Source of the DNA: Neptunomonas qingdaonensis
GTDB lineage: Bacteria; Pseudomonadota; Gammaproteobacteria; Pseudomonadales; Balneatricaceae
DNA length: 64,000 bases
Reading direction: 5' to 3'
Assembly: GCF_900113275.1 (NCBI RefSeq)
Contig: NZ_FOOU01000003.1
Location: 310,001 to 374,000, forward strand
Made by a program: the position numbers and the translations under genes. Below, one piece after another: positions 54,459 through 63,701 of the stretch. The notes below the pieces were generated by a model. It had not been told where the DNA came from. It worked only from the letters and a program-made list of their open reading frames with translations, and ran no database searches. The first letter of the stretch is position 1, and each line of letters begins with the position of its first letter.

Positions 54459-55616
54459 GTGAAACATCCAGAAAATTTATCTCCTGAAAATTGGAATAAA
54501 ATCAAAGCGTTTTCCGACAATAAAGAAACTCCTTTTATTGTTGTAGATTTGAATACGGTACGTGAAAAGTATGTTGAACTTAAACAAGGCTTTGATTATG
54601 CACGTATCTATTACGCGGTAAAGGCCAATCCAGCTAAAGAAGTGCTTAGCTTGCTGGCGGATTTAGGTTCAAATTTTGATATTGCTTCAGTTTATGAATT
54701 AGATAAAGTTCTGGAGTGCAATGTTTCAGCTGATCGCTGCAGCTTTGGTAACACCATTAAAAAACGTAAAGATATAGCTTATTTTTATGAGAAAGGCGTT
54801 CGTCTTTTTTCTACAGATTCAGAAGCAGACTTACGCAATATTGCAGAATTTGCACCGGGGTCCCGTATCTATGTTCGCATCTTAACAGAAGGCTCTGAGG
54901 GTGCTGATTGGCCATTATCACGTAAATTTGGCTGTAGTCCTGAAATGGCTATTGAATTAGCGGCACTGGCTAAAGAGTTGGGTTTAGAGCCTTACGGTAT
55001 ATCCTTCCATGTGGGTTCTCAGCAGCGTGAAATTGATGCCTGGGATGGCGCTATTGCTAAAGTAAAAGTTGTTTTTGAACGGTTGTTTAGTGAACATGGC
55101 ATCGCTTTAAAAATGATTAACATGGGCGGCGGTTTTCCAGCGCAGTATATTCAGAAAACAAACGACTTCAGCACCTATGTTGAAGAGATAACCCGCTACC
55201 TCACAGAAGATTTTCCGGATCTGGTACCCGAGGTTATTTTGGAGCCTGGCCGTTCTTTACTAGGTGATTCTGGTGTTATCGTATCTGAAATAGTGCTTAT
55301 TTCCAGAAAATCACAAACAGCTATGGAGCGATGGGTCTATACGGATGTTGGTAAGTTTAACGGTCTGATAGAAACCCTGGACGAGTGTATTAAATACCCG
55401 CTTTATACGGAATGCGAGGGTGAGGAGGAAGCGGTTGTGCTGGCGGGGCCGACATGTGACAGCATGGATATCATGTACGAAAATCATAAATACGAATTGC
55501 CGCTTTCTTTGGAAATAGGTGATCGCTTGTATTGGATGGCTACGGGGGCGTATACCAGTAGTTATTGTTCAGTCGAGTTTAACGGGTTTCCGCCGTTAAA
55601 AACTTACTTTATCTAA
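54459..55616 (+). CDS. Ornithine/lysine decarboxylase, PLP fold type III
   Basis: A 385-residue PLP enzyme related to eukaryotic ornithine decarboxylase. The PLP lysine is Lys55 (YYAVKANP). Further conserved blocks are FDIASVYELDKVLE, PLSRKFGCS, ISFHVGSQQ, the phosphate loop NMGGGFPAQY, EPGRSLLGDSG and the catalytic Cys in GPTCDSMD. The product would be putrescine or cadaverine; ornithine is the more likely substrate, but which one cannot be decided here. The start is GTG 54459 behind GAGGTGAT. It is a single gene with a terminator. Confidence 0.9.
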   Translation: MKHPENLSPENWNKIKAFSDNKETPFIVVDLNTVREKYVELKQGFDYARIYYAVKANPAKEVLSLLADLGSNFDIASVYELDKVLECNVSADRCSFGNTIKKRKDIAYFYEKGVRLFSTDSEADLRNIAEFAPGSRIYVRILTEGSEGADWPLSRKFGCSPEMAIELAALAKELGLEPYGISFHVGSQQREIDAWDGAIAKVKVVFERLFSEHGIALKMINMGGGFPAQYIQKTNDFSTYVEEITRYLTEDFPDLVPEVILEPGRSLLGDSGVIVSEIVLISRKSQTAMERWVYTDVGKFNGLIETLDECIKYPLYTECEGEEEAVVLAGPTCDSMDIMYENHKYELPLSLEIGDRLYWMATGAYTSSYCSVEFNGFPPLKTYFI

Positions 55617-55642
55617 AAGTATTAGCCATTAGTTTTTTAATA

Positions 55643-55683
55643 AAAAAACGGTTAAAAGCAAGTGACTTTTAGCCGTTTTTTTT
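55643..55683 (+). terminator. Intrinsic terminator after the decarboxylase gene
   Basis: The arms ACGGTTAAAAG and CTTTTAGCCGT pair with one G-U over a short loop, and T8 follows. It starts about 27 bp after the stop. Confidence 0.9.
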
Positions 55684-55828
55684 GTCTTATCTTCAAACCT
55701 GCGTTTAAATCCCGCCTAAAGACTGCTCATGTGTATGATGAGTGTTATAATTTAGCTTAAAAATAAATCATATTCATCAGATCTGTTGTGCATGATTATT
55801 ACTAAGAATAAATAAAAATGAGCGATCG

Positions 55829-58800
55829 ATGAGTGTCAGTATGTCCGGAAGTATAAATGCCCCCCTAAATAGGATAGGTGTTATGCGAGGGTGTTTCGAC
55901 ATAACTCAGGATCAGTTCAGTATCACGCAATGTGACTCTGACCTCTTTCTTGGTTGTGCAGCAATCTTGTGGGGTAAAACGACGTTTCTAACGGCGATGA
56001 TTCACACTGCCGATCTGTCGCTTTGGCAGGCAGCGCTGGCTCAGTGGCAATCCGAACGCCGCTTTCCTGAACTATTAGTCTTACGGATAATGGATAATCA
56101 GGGGCGTTTTCAAAAAGTATCTGTTTTATTGGATAGCGCTCTTGATAGCAGTGGGCCATTGCCTGCGGCTGCAGACCAACTCTATTTGCAATTTCTTGTT
56201 ACCAGCCTACCTGAAAAGCCCACAGCCATTATTGAGGATAGCGTTTACAGGCCTTCAGATTATACGGATAAAGAATCAGTGATTGCGGCGCTTGAACAGG
56301 AGCATCAGCGAGCAAATTACTATCTCGATATGGCCGGTGTTATTTTGGTTACCCTGGATCAGGGTGGAAACATAACGTTATTGAATCGTTTTGCGTGTGA
56401 ATTGCTGAAGACAAACCAACAGGATGCGCTTGGCCTCAACTGGTTCGAAAACTTTCTTCCCAAAAGTGGTAAACATATTGCTGAATCAGCGTTTAGTCGT
56501 TTGATGGGCAGCCGTCATTATCCTAACCAGCAAGTAGAAAAGCCCGTGGTAACGCGAGGCGGAGAGGAGCGACTGATTCTTTGGTATAACCGTGTGCTCG
56601 AAGATGCGAATGGGCAGCGTATCGGGATTTTGTCGTCGGGTACTGATATCACAGAGCAACGTTTATCCGAACAAACGCTACAGTTGGAAAAGCAGCGGTT
56701 ACGGACGTTGATTGACTCTATTCCCGATCTTATTTACTTCAAGAGCAGCGACTCTGTTTTTATTGGATGTAATAAAGCCTTTGAGGAATTTAGTGATAAG
56801 TCAGAAGCCGCGTTAGTAGGAAAAACTGATAGCGAGTTGTTTGATGCGGTAACCGCTAATACTTTCCACTACTTTGATAAACAGATGCTACAAAGTCAGA
56901 CGCCCTTGCGCCATGATGAATGGGTGACTTATCCGGATGGGCGCCGGGTGCTATTGGATACGTTACGCATACCTCTTTATATTCCCGATATTGATCAGGT
57001 AGGTGTACTGGGTGTCAGTCGTGATATCACGGAACATGCATTGATGAGTAGTCAGTTGTCTCTCGTTAATGCGATGGTTGATCACAGTTTGGATTCGATA
57101 ATCTGTACCTCTCCCGATGAGGATTTTCGGATTATTTATGCTAATTCTGCGGCCCTTAAGCATTTTGGCATTTCGACTGCTGAGCTTTACCAAACTCATA
57201 TTTATGACTGGGATCCCGATTTCCCTAAAAGCCGCTTACAGCGTCGCTGGAAGAATATTAAGAACAATACAGTTGCGGTGAAAACAAAACATCTGCTTCG
57301 CAGTGGTGAGGAAGTTCCTATTGAGGTGTCTTCGAGCCATTTTTCATACCACGATAAAAATTATATGATCACTGTTTTTAAAGATATTCGTGATCGTCTC
57401 GGTTATGAAGAAGCGGTGAAAATAGCGGAGCACCGTTCACGTTTATTATTAGAGCATAGTAATGAAGGTATTTTCGGCTTGGATTGCAACGGAATTACTA
57501 CCTTTATTAACCCTGCCGCCGCGATGATGCTTGGTTATGATCCTGATGAACTGGTCGGGAAAGATAATCATGGATTGATTCACCACTCGCATGCAGATGG
57601 CACTCCTATTTCTAAAGAGGACTGCTATATGCTGATGTCGATCCGTAAGGGAAAAAGTTATCGGATAGAAGCAGACGTATTGTGGCGTAAAGATAATCAG
57701 CCATTTCCGGTTGAATACTGGAGTTCGCCTATCTACCTGAATGAAGAAATTGTTGGGTCGGTGGTTACTTTTCATGATATCTCGCAGCGCAAGCAGGTAG
57801 AGGAGCAGATCAGATATCTGGCATTTCATGATTCATTGACAGGCTTACCGAATCGTCGACTTTTTCTTGACCGTTTTGAGCATGATATTCTGCAAGGGCG
57901 CAGGTCTGGTCAGCTTTCGGCGCTGCTTATGATGGATCTGGATCATTTTAAAGAGATCAATGATACGCTCGGTCATCCAGCCGGAGATCAGTTATTGATT
58001 GAAGTCGCTCGCAGGATTAAAAAAGTGCTGCGTTCCTGCGATACCTTTGCCCGTTTCGGCGGGGATGAATTTACCGTTTTACAAAGTAATATTCATGACC
58101 CGTCAGATATCGCTGCTTTGGCGGAAAAAGTGATTGGATGTTTCGATTATTTTTTTGATGTTGCGGGTAATAAACTTAAGACCAATACCAGCATAGGGAT
58201 TGTTATTTGCGATGACGATGTATCTGTCGATGAACTGATCTCGCGTGCTGATGTTGCTTTGTACCGAGCCAAAGAGCAGGGCCGGGGGCGCTATGTTTTT
58301 TATCAGTCAGAAATGACAGAGCGTGTTCAGAAAGAGGCTGAATTGGCGCATATGCTCAGCAGTGCTCGATTTTTGCAACAGCTTTACATGGTCTATCAGC
58401 CACAATTTGATTGTGAAAGTGGTTTGTTAGTTGGATTTGAAGCGCTGCTGCGTTGGACACATCCTGAGCAGGGCGTTATTTCTCCTTTAACCTTTATTCC
58501 TGTCGCTGAGAAGCGCGGGATGATTGATGATATTGGCATCTGGGTAGCACAACATGTGTGCATCGAAGTCGCTCAATGGCTAGAGGCTGGACTGGATTTT
58601 GGAACGGTATCGTTTAATCTTTCCCCTGTACAATTACGCAGTGAAAAAGGTATAGCACGTCTTTTATCCTTGCTGAAGGACTCAGGTATTCCTCTGCATC
58701 ATTTTGAGGTCGAAATTACTGAATCCGCATGTATGGATGCGTCACAAAAGACGATTGAATTGCTCGAAAATTATGTGAATCATGGCTTACGAATAGCCAT

Positions 58801-59134
58801 TGATGATTTCGGTACCGGCTACTCGTCATTAGTGACCCTGCGAAAACTCAGTGCCTGTCGGTTAAAAATTGACCGAAGTTTTATTCGAGACATGTTACAT
58901 GATGTCAACGATGAGATGATCGTAAAAGCAACGATTGCTCTGGCGCAGTCCTTGGGGTTGGAAGTTGTTGCGGAAGGTGTAGAGTCACAAGAGCAAATGG
59001 CGGCACTAAAAGATCAAGGATGTAATATTGTGCAGGGCTATTTTTTGGGCTCTCCTATGACGCGACAAGACACCATTATATTTTTACAAATTCTCTGCAG
59101 TAAATATAAATCTAAATATAAAACAAAAGCTTAA
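55829..59134 (+). CDS. Multi-PAS GGDEF-EAL c-di-GMP signalling protein
   Basis: An 1101-residue cytoplasmic protein. The first 140 residues have no PAS signature and resemble no domain I can name. Then come about four PAS domains (about 155-670, with RISGILSSGTDITEQ-like and LGVSRDITEH motifs between them), a GGDEF domain with intact active site 744-748 and RxxD inhibitory site (RSCD), and an EAL domain starting near 840 with EALLRW (871-876), ESACMD and DDFGTGYSS. Both catalytic domains keep key residues, so it may make and degrade c-di-GMP. The C terminus ends in a SKYK repeat. Confidence 0.92.
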   Translation: MSVSMSGSINAPLNRIGVMRGCFDITQDQFSITQCDSDLFLGCAAILWGKTTFLTAMIHTADLSLWQAALAQWQSERRFPELLVLRIMDNQGRFQKVSVLLDSALDSSGPLPAAADQLYLQFLVTSLPEKPTAIIEDSVYRPSDYTDKESVIAALEQEHQRANYYLDMAGVILVTLDQGGNITLLNRFACELLKTNQQDALGLNWFENFLPKSGKHIAESAFSRLMGSRHYPNQQVEKPVVTRGGEERLILWYNRVLEDANGQRIGILSSGTDITEQRLSEQTLQLEKQRLRTLIDSIPDLIYFKSSDSVFIGCNKAFEEFSDKSEAALVGKTDSELFDAVTANTFHYFDKQMLQSQTPLRHDEWVTYPDGRRVLLDTLRIPLYIPDIDQVGVLGVSRDITEHALMSSQLSLVNAMVDHSLDSIICTSPDEDFRIIYANSAALKHFGISTAELYQTHIYDWDPDFPKSRLQRRWKNIKNNTVAVKTKHLLRSGEEVPIEVSSSHFSYHDKNYMITVFKDIRDRLGYEEAVKIAEHRSRLLLEHSNEGIFGLDCNGITTFINPAAAMMLGYDPDELVGKDNHGLIHHSHADGTPISKEDCYMLMSIRKGKSYRIEADVLWRKDNQPFPVEYWSSPIYLNEEIVGSVVTFHDISQRKQVEEQIRYLAFHDSLTGLPNRRLFLDRFEHDILQGRRSGQLSALLMMDLDHFKEINDTLGHPAGDQLLIEVARRIKKVLRSCDTFARFGGDEFTVLQSNIHDPSDIAALAEKVIGCFDYFFDVAGNKLKTNTSIGIVICDDDVSVDELISRADVALYRAKEQGRGRYVFYQSEMTERVQKEAELAHMLSSARFLQQLYMVYQPQFDCESGLLVGFEALLRWTHPEQGVISPLTFIPVAEKRGMIDDIGIWVAQHVCIEVAQWLEAGLDFGTVSFNLSPVQLRSEKGIARLLSLLKDSGIPLHHFEVEITESACMDASQKTIELLENYVNHGLRIAIDDFGTGYSSLVTLRKLSACRLKIDRSFIRDMLHDVNDEMIVKATIALAQSLGLEVVAEGVESQEQMAALKDQGCNIVQGYFLGSPMTRQDTIIFLQILCSKYKSKYKTKA
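59099..59122 (+). repeat. Two tandem 12-bp repeats at the end of the GGDEF-EAL gene
   Basis: The units are AGTAAATATAAA (59099-59110) and TCTAAATATAAA (59111-59122), encoding Ser-Lys-Tyr-Lys twice. The stop codon follows 9 bp later. Confidence 0.65.
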
Positions 59135-59153
59135 AATATTTTATCGATATTTT

Positions 59154-59795
59154 TTAGCCTACAATATCGAGCATCCTGGCTTTGAATTTAGCACCGCGTG
59201 CAACAGCGAGTGTTTCACACGCATGAATGTCTACCCCTTCTAAACCATCGATGGCGGTGGCGGTAACGTCCGGTATCGATTGCGCTGCATCTTCTATAAA
59301 TGAAAGTACGGCAGGAAAACTGTGTGGCAAGCTAGGCGCGCAATGCTGTGTATAGAGATGTTCGTTCTGTGCATTGAGTGAAATTGAGATTGCATCAATA
59401 CAGGTGGCGAGCAATGGAATGACATTTTTCTTATGAAATAAGTTAGCTAACCCGTCAGTGTTTAATCGTGTTTTGCCGTCGTTTACTTTTACAGCATTTG
59501 CTATTTCAATTAATGCATTGAGGCGCAGAGTGGGCTCTCCGTATCCGCAAAAAACCACTTCTTCATATTGAGTGGGATCTCCAATAAGTTCGATTATTTT
59601 TTGCACATCAGGGCGTTCAGACAAGGTAAGGTTGTAATCATGAACGTCCTTACTGTCATTATGTTTAGGGCAAAAACGACAGGCAAGGGTGCAGCGGTCG
59701 GTTAAGTTTACGTATAAACGATTGTCGATAGTATAAACGAGCGTATCGGCTTCAGCGTGACATTCACGTTTCGCGGGGTTCGGTCTGGATATCAC
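59154..59795 (-). CDS. TatD-associated radical SAM protein
   Basis: A 213-residue radical SAM protein. The cluster motif Cys-x3-Cys-x2-Cys is in RCTLACRFCPK, followed by VFCGYGEPTLR, the glycine-rich SAM region. The length and the sequence match the TatD-family-associated radical SAM group, whose reaction is unknown. The start is GTG 59795 because AAAGGAG stands eight bases before it; an upstream GTG at 59822 has no ribosome site and would place the FNR-controlled start inside the gene. tatD lies about 36 kb away, not next to it. Confidence 0.85.
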   Translation of the reverse strand: MISRPNPAKRECHAEADTLVYTIDNRLYVNLTDRCTLACRFCPKHNDSKDVHDYNLTLSERPDVQKIIELIGDPTQYEEVVFCGYGEPTLRLNALIEIANAVKVNDGKTRLNTDGLANLFHKKNVIPLLATCIDAISISLNAQNEHLYTQHCAPSLPHSFPAVLSFIEDAAQSIPDVTATAIDGLEGVDIHACETLAVARGAKFKARMLDIVG

Positions 59796-59852
59796 CTGAG
59801 TAGCTCCTTTGTTGCTATGCACTTACTTTAGTCTTGCGTCAATCAAACGTAA

Positions 59853-59866
59853 TTGACAGGTATCAA
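59853..59866 (-). promoter_or_regulatory. FNR/Anr-like box upstream of the radical SAM gene
   Basis: TTGAC-AGGT-ATCAA differs from the consensus by one base. Centred at 59859.5, it would sit at -41.5 for a start near 59818, which is 23 bp before GTG 59795. TAAAGT (59825-59830, minus strand) is a weak -10. Confidence 0.6.
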
Positions 59867-60044
59867 TAACTCCGATTATCGGGGAGTACTGATCAGGATA
59901 AACCTGGCTGTATTACAGCGGATAAAGTTTTGTCTTTTTTTTGAGTGAGTGTGAAGGAGTGTCATAGGAAAGTGAAGAAATGTGGGAGGCAGCGAATAGT
60001 GATGGTATCCGGCAGGAAAACCTGCGGAATATTCTTGTTGGTAT

Positions 60045-60070
60045 AAAAAAGCCGCTGAAGTCAGCGGCCT
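60045..60070 (-). terminator. Intrinsic terminator after the AGCS symporter gene
   Basis: The arms GCCGCTGA (60051-60058) and TCAGCGGC (60061-60068) are perfect complements, and a T run follows on the minus strand. It lies about 48 bp beyond the symporter stop. Confidence 0.88.
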
Positions 60071-60117
60071 TATTAAGCTAATACAGTTTAGCTAATACTG
60101 TTGAGCTGTATTAAAGG

Positions 60118-61671
60118 TTACGCGATCTCTTTTTCCAGCTCTTTTTCGAGTTCTTTTTCTGGCTGTTTGGCCTGAGATTTACCAGATTGTTTGGCATAAC
60201 GTTTAACCCAGAAGTCAGCACCTTTGATGCCGAGCTTCTCTGGGTTGAAGGTGTATTCTTTTACACCTGCTTTACGTTGTGCTTCATAATCTTTCAGCGC
60301 TTTTACCGCCGGCTTAGAGATGAAGAAGATGATTAGAATGCCGATAATGTTCAACCATGCCATCAGTCCTACGCCGATGTCACCCAGACCCCATGCAAGG
60401 TTAGCTGTTTTGACGGTTCCGTAGAAAGTAGCTGCTAGTAGGGTAAACTTCAGTAAAAAGTCAAAACCAGGCAATTTCAGCGTACGCTTAAGGTAAGCAA
60501 GGTTCGTTTCTGCAATGTAGTAGTAAGCCAGAATCGTAGTAAACGAGAAGAAAAATAACGCCAACACAATAAAGGGTTTGCCTACACCGGGCAGTACTTG
60601 TTCAACGGCTGTCTGTGTATAAGCAGGGCTGTTTGCTGCAATTTCGGATGCTAAGTTTTGCACCAGGAATATGCCTTCGCCAGCACCATGTACATTGTAA
60701 GCGCCAGTGATCAGGATCATAAATGCAGTCGCTGAGCATACAAACAAGGTATCAATGTAGACTGAAAAAGACTGAACAAGACCCTGTTGTGCGGGATGAT
60801 CAACCTCAGCCGCAGCAGCAGCGTGAGGGCCGGTGCCTTGTCCGGCTTCGTTTGAGTAAACACCGCGTTTCACGCCCCAGCCGATAGCTGCGCCCATACC
60901 AGCCATGGGAGTAAATGCATCAGTGAAAATTGCACTGATAACGCCAGGCAAAGCATCAAGATTCAGCGCAATCACAGAGCAGGCAATAACAATATAGGTC
61001 AGTGCCATGAACGGTACAACGACCTGAGTGAAGCTGGCAATACGCTTAACACCACCAAAGATGATGAAGCTGAGAACCAAAACAATACTGATAGCGGTCA
61101 TTATTTTAGTCAGGCTCAGGTCGCCCATGGTAGTGCTGATAATGTCGCCGGTACCAAACGCTAGTTCTGCAGCATTACCGATACCGTTGGACTGTACGCC
61201 TGGCAGCATGACGCCGCAGGCGATAATGGTAGCAATGGCAAAAATCCACGCAAACCATTTCTGTCCCATCGCTTTTTCAAAATAGAAAGCCGGACCACCA
61301 CGGTACTGGCCTTCATGTTCTTCTTTGTAGATTTGCCCTAATGCTGATTCTGTATAGGCTGTTGCAGCACCTAAAAATGCTACGACCCACATCCAGAAAA
61401 CAGCACCAGGGCCACCAAAACCGATAGCTGCAGCAACGCCGGCAATGTTACCTGTACCTACACGCCCTGAAAGAGAAACAGCCAGTGCCTGGAAAGAGGA
61501 GATGCCCTTGTCTGAGCTGTTGCCTGAAAAAAGCAGGCGCCACATTTCACCAAATAAACGTACCTGTACAAAACGGGTAAGTATTGAATAGAACAAGCCT
61601 GCACCCAGGCACAAGTAGATAAGAGCAGGGCTCCAAATGATTCCGTTTATAGAATCTATAATTGATTGCAT
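60118..61671 (-). CDS. Alanine or glycine:cation symporter, AGCS family
   Basis: A 517-residue inner-membrane symporter with about eleven helices. The N terminus (IWSPALIYLCLGAGLFYSILTRF) and GVKRGVYSNEAGQGTGPHAAAAA are AGCS signatures. The family takes up alanine or glycine with Na+, as fits a marine host. The C terminus is a hydrophilic tail rich in Lys-Glu that ends in a repeated KELEKELEKE segment, which ordinary AGCS proteins do not have. Confidence 0.92.
   Translation of the reverse strand: MQSIIDSINGIIWSPALIYLCLGAGLFYSILTRFVQVRLFGEMWRLLFSGNSSDKGISSFQALAVSLSGRVGTGNIAGVAAAIGFGGPGAVFWMWVVAFLGAATAYTESALGQIYKEEHEGQYRGGPAFYFEKAMGQKWFAWIFAIATIIACGVMLPGVQSNGIGNAAELAFGTGDIISTTMGDLSLTKIMTAISIVLVLSFIIFGGVKRIASFTQVVVPFMALTYIVIACSVIALNLDALPGVISAIFTDAFTPMAGMGAAIGWGVKRGVYSNEAGQGTGPHAAAAAEVDHPAQQGLVQSFSVYIDTLFVCSATAFMILITGAYNVHGAGEGIFLVQNLASEIAANSPAYTQTAVEQVLPGVGKPFIVLALFFFSFTTILAYYYIAETNLAYLKRTLKLPGFDFLLKFTLLAATFYGTVKTANLAWGLGDIGVGLMAWLNIIGILIIFFISKPAVKALKDYEAQRKAGVKEYTFNPEKLGIKGADFWVKRYAKQSGKSQAKQPEKELEKELEKEIA
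60127..60162 (-). repeat. Three tandem 12-bp repeats at the symporter C terminus
   Basis: The units (plus strand) are CTCTTTTTCCAG (60127-60138), CTCTTTTTCGAG (60139-60150) and TTCTTTTTCTGG (60151-60162). They encode the Glu-Lys-rich tail just before the stop. Confidence 0.75.
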
Positions 61672-61893
61672 TTACGCCGGTCTCCATGGGGATTTAGTTT
61701 TTTGCGTTATTAGAATTATCGGCGGAAATTCTATAGAGAATTCAGCAGGGCTTTTTGCTGTTATCGGATTGCAGAGAGATAAAAGTATGGCTAGGTTGTT
61801 GATATTTCGAATATTCTTCTGCCTGGGCATGTTTTAGCATGCCCTGACGTCAGTGAATGTAACGCAGAGTCTGTTAGTGTGGCTGGGAGCCAA

Positions 61894-62439
61894 TTAGCGT
61901 AAGTAGTTTTTACTGATGTGCCTGAAAGATTCAGTGCCGGCTTTTTGCATCCATTCAAAGGCGACCATTTCACGCGTTACGATATGAATACCGCAGCCGC
62001 GCATGCGTGCCAGCGCGCAGGCTTTATCTGCCGGTTTTCGGGAAGATACACAATCTTCAACCACATATACATCAAAGGCTTCCTGCTTTAATTGTATGGC
62101 GGTTTGCATTACACAAACATGAGACTCCGTGCCTATAATGACGATCTGCTCAACGCCGCTCTCGTTAATTATCTTCTGACAGCTTGGCTCAGCCATACAT
62201 GAGAAGTGGGTTTTTTCCATGGTCTTATCTGAGGGTAAAATCCTTTTAAGTTCTTCAACGGTATATCCGATTCCTTGGGGGTACTGCTCGGTCGTCATTA
62301 TAGGTACGTTGAGAATGGTGGCGATCTCAATGAGCCATTTGCTATTTTTGATCAGTACTTCACTTTCAAAGATAGCCGGAGCCAACTTTTCCTGGATATC
62401 CACGACGAGTAGGCAGGATTTTTCTGGGCTAATCAGCAT
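61894..62439 (-). CDS. Isochorismatase-family cysteine hydrolase
   Basis: A 181-residue cytoplasmic hydrolase. The catalytic residues are Asp in LLVVDIQEKL, Lys in MEKTHFSC and Cys in GTESHVCVMQTA, all intact. The sequence is close to the YcaC/isochorismatase-related group, whose substrates are often unknown amides; the exact reaction cannot be set here. It follows the MFS gene by 23 bp and may share its transcript. Confidence 0.88.
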   Translation of the reverse strand: MLISPEKSCLLVVDIQEKLAPAIFESEVLIKNSKWLIEIATILNVPIMTTEQYPQGIGYTVEELKRILPSDKTMEKTHFSCMAEPSCQKIINESGVEQIVIIGTESHVCVMQTAIQLKQEAFDVYVVEDCVSSRKPADKACALARMRGCGIHIVTREMVAFEWMQKAGTESFRHISKNYLR

Positions 62440-62462
62440 AATGTTCTCCTTATTATTTGAAC

Positions 62463-63701
62463 TCAGGATAATTCCTTATCCGTTAGCTTGCCAAGTGTAC
62501 TTTCAGCTTCAGTCGTCGCAGGTCTGATAATCAGCCAATAACTGGCTAAAGAGAGGATGCCCATAAGCGATATGCTGGCAGCCATTACGGTGGGTGTGCC
62601 TGAGTGGTTATGGCCAACAATGAGGCCAACAATGGCGGCAATACCTGATTGAGTGAAACCTAATAATGCGGAGGCGGTGCCGGCCATTTTAGAGAAGGGT
62701 CCCATGGCGCCAGCCATTGTCTGCGGCATGACCATTCCGACAGCCATCATAAAAAATACCTGGCAGCCAATCACCCAATAAAGGTTATGTATTTCAAGTA
62801 AAGAAGCTAGCAGCATGGCGCTGCCTGATACTGTAGCAAATGAGGTGCCGATGATTAATATTTTATTGATGCCAAAACGAGATCCAAATCGTTGGCTAAA
62901 TTGTGCGCCTGACATATAGCCGAGAACAACGGCCGTGAAGTAGAAGCCGTAATTGGCTTCGGGCACGCCAAAAAAGTCGATTAGTACAAATGATGACCCA
63001 GAAAGAAAAGAAAATAAGCCAGAGAAGATAAAGCTGCAACAGAGTGTATAGCCAAGGAAAATACGACTGTGAAGCAGTTGGTTATAGTTTCTTAAGATGG
63101 ACATTGGATGCAGGCTGCTAATATTTTCAGGTTGCAGCGACTCCTGAACCTTAAACATGATAATCAGGGTGACAATTGCACCATAGACTCCTAAAAAGAT
63201 AAAAATAGCACTCCAATTGAAGACTAAGAGCATATAACCACCAACGATGGGTGCAACGGCCGGTGCCAGCGCCATAATAGTACCCATCATCGAGAGTACG
63301 CGGGCTGATTGCGTCGGTCCGTATATGTCACGAATCATGGTGCGCCCAAGTACCGGACCGCCACAAGCGCCAAGTGCTTGCAGGAAGCGAAACAAGATAA
63401 GCTCCTCAATTGTGGTGGCTGTTGCGCAACCAAAGGACGCTGCCGTAAAAAGAAATAGCCCTCCTAGTAAAACTGATTTACGTCCAAAACGATCGGCCAA
63501 AGGTCCATATAATAGTTGAGCAACAGCAAAGCCGCCGAAGAAGATGGATAGCGTAATTTGTACCTGATCGATAGAGGCATTCAGCTCAGTTGTTAGCCTT
63601 GGCAGAGCTGGTAGGTACATATCGGTAGATAGAGGCCCCAGAGCAACAACAGAGGCAAGAATAAGTATGGTTGCCAGAGAGGTAGGTAAAAACATCAACA
63701 T
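62463..63701 (-). CDS. Bcr/CflA-type MFS multidrug transporter
   Basis: A 412-residue inner-membrane transporter with twelve helices. The N terminus shows LGPLSTDMYLPALPRLTTELN and YGPLADRFGRKSVLLGG, typical of the drug:H+ antiporter 12-TMS group (Bcr/CflA). It probably exports toxic compounds, but the substrate cannot be deduced. It precedes the isochorismatase-like gene and has an inverted repeat upstream. Confidence 0.9.
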   Translation of the reverse strand: MLMFLPTSLATILILASVVALGPLSTDMYLPALPRLTTELNASIDQVQITLSIFFGGFAVAQLLYGPLADRFGRKSVLLGGLFLFTAASFGCATATTIEELILFRFLQALGACGGPVLGRTMIRDIYGPTQSARVLSMMGTIMALAPAVAPIVGGYMLLVFNWSAIFIFLGVYGAIVTLIIMFKVQESLQPENISSLHPMSILRNYNQLLHSRIFLGYTLCCSFIFSGLFSFLSGSSFVLIDFFGVPEANYGFYFTAVVLGYMSGAQFSQRFGSRFGINKILIIGTSFATVSGSAMLLASLLEIHNLYWVIGCQVFFMMAVGMVMPQTMAGAMGPFSKMAGTASALLGFTQSGIAAIVGLIVGHNHSGTPTVMAASISLMGILSLASYWLIIRPATTEAESTLGKLTDKELS

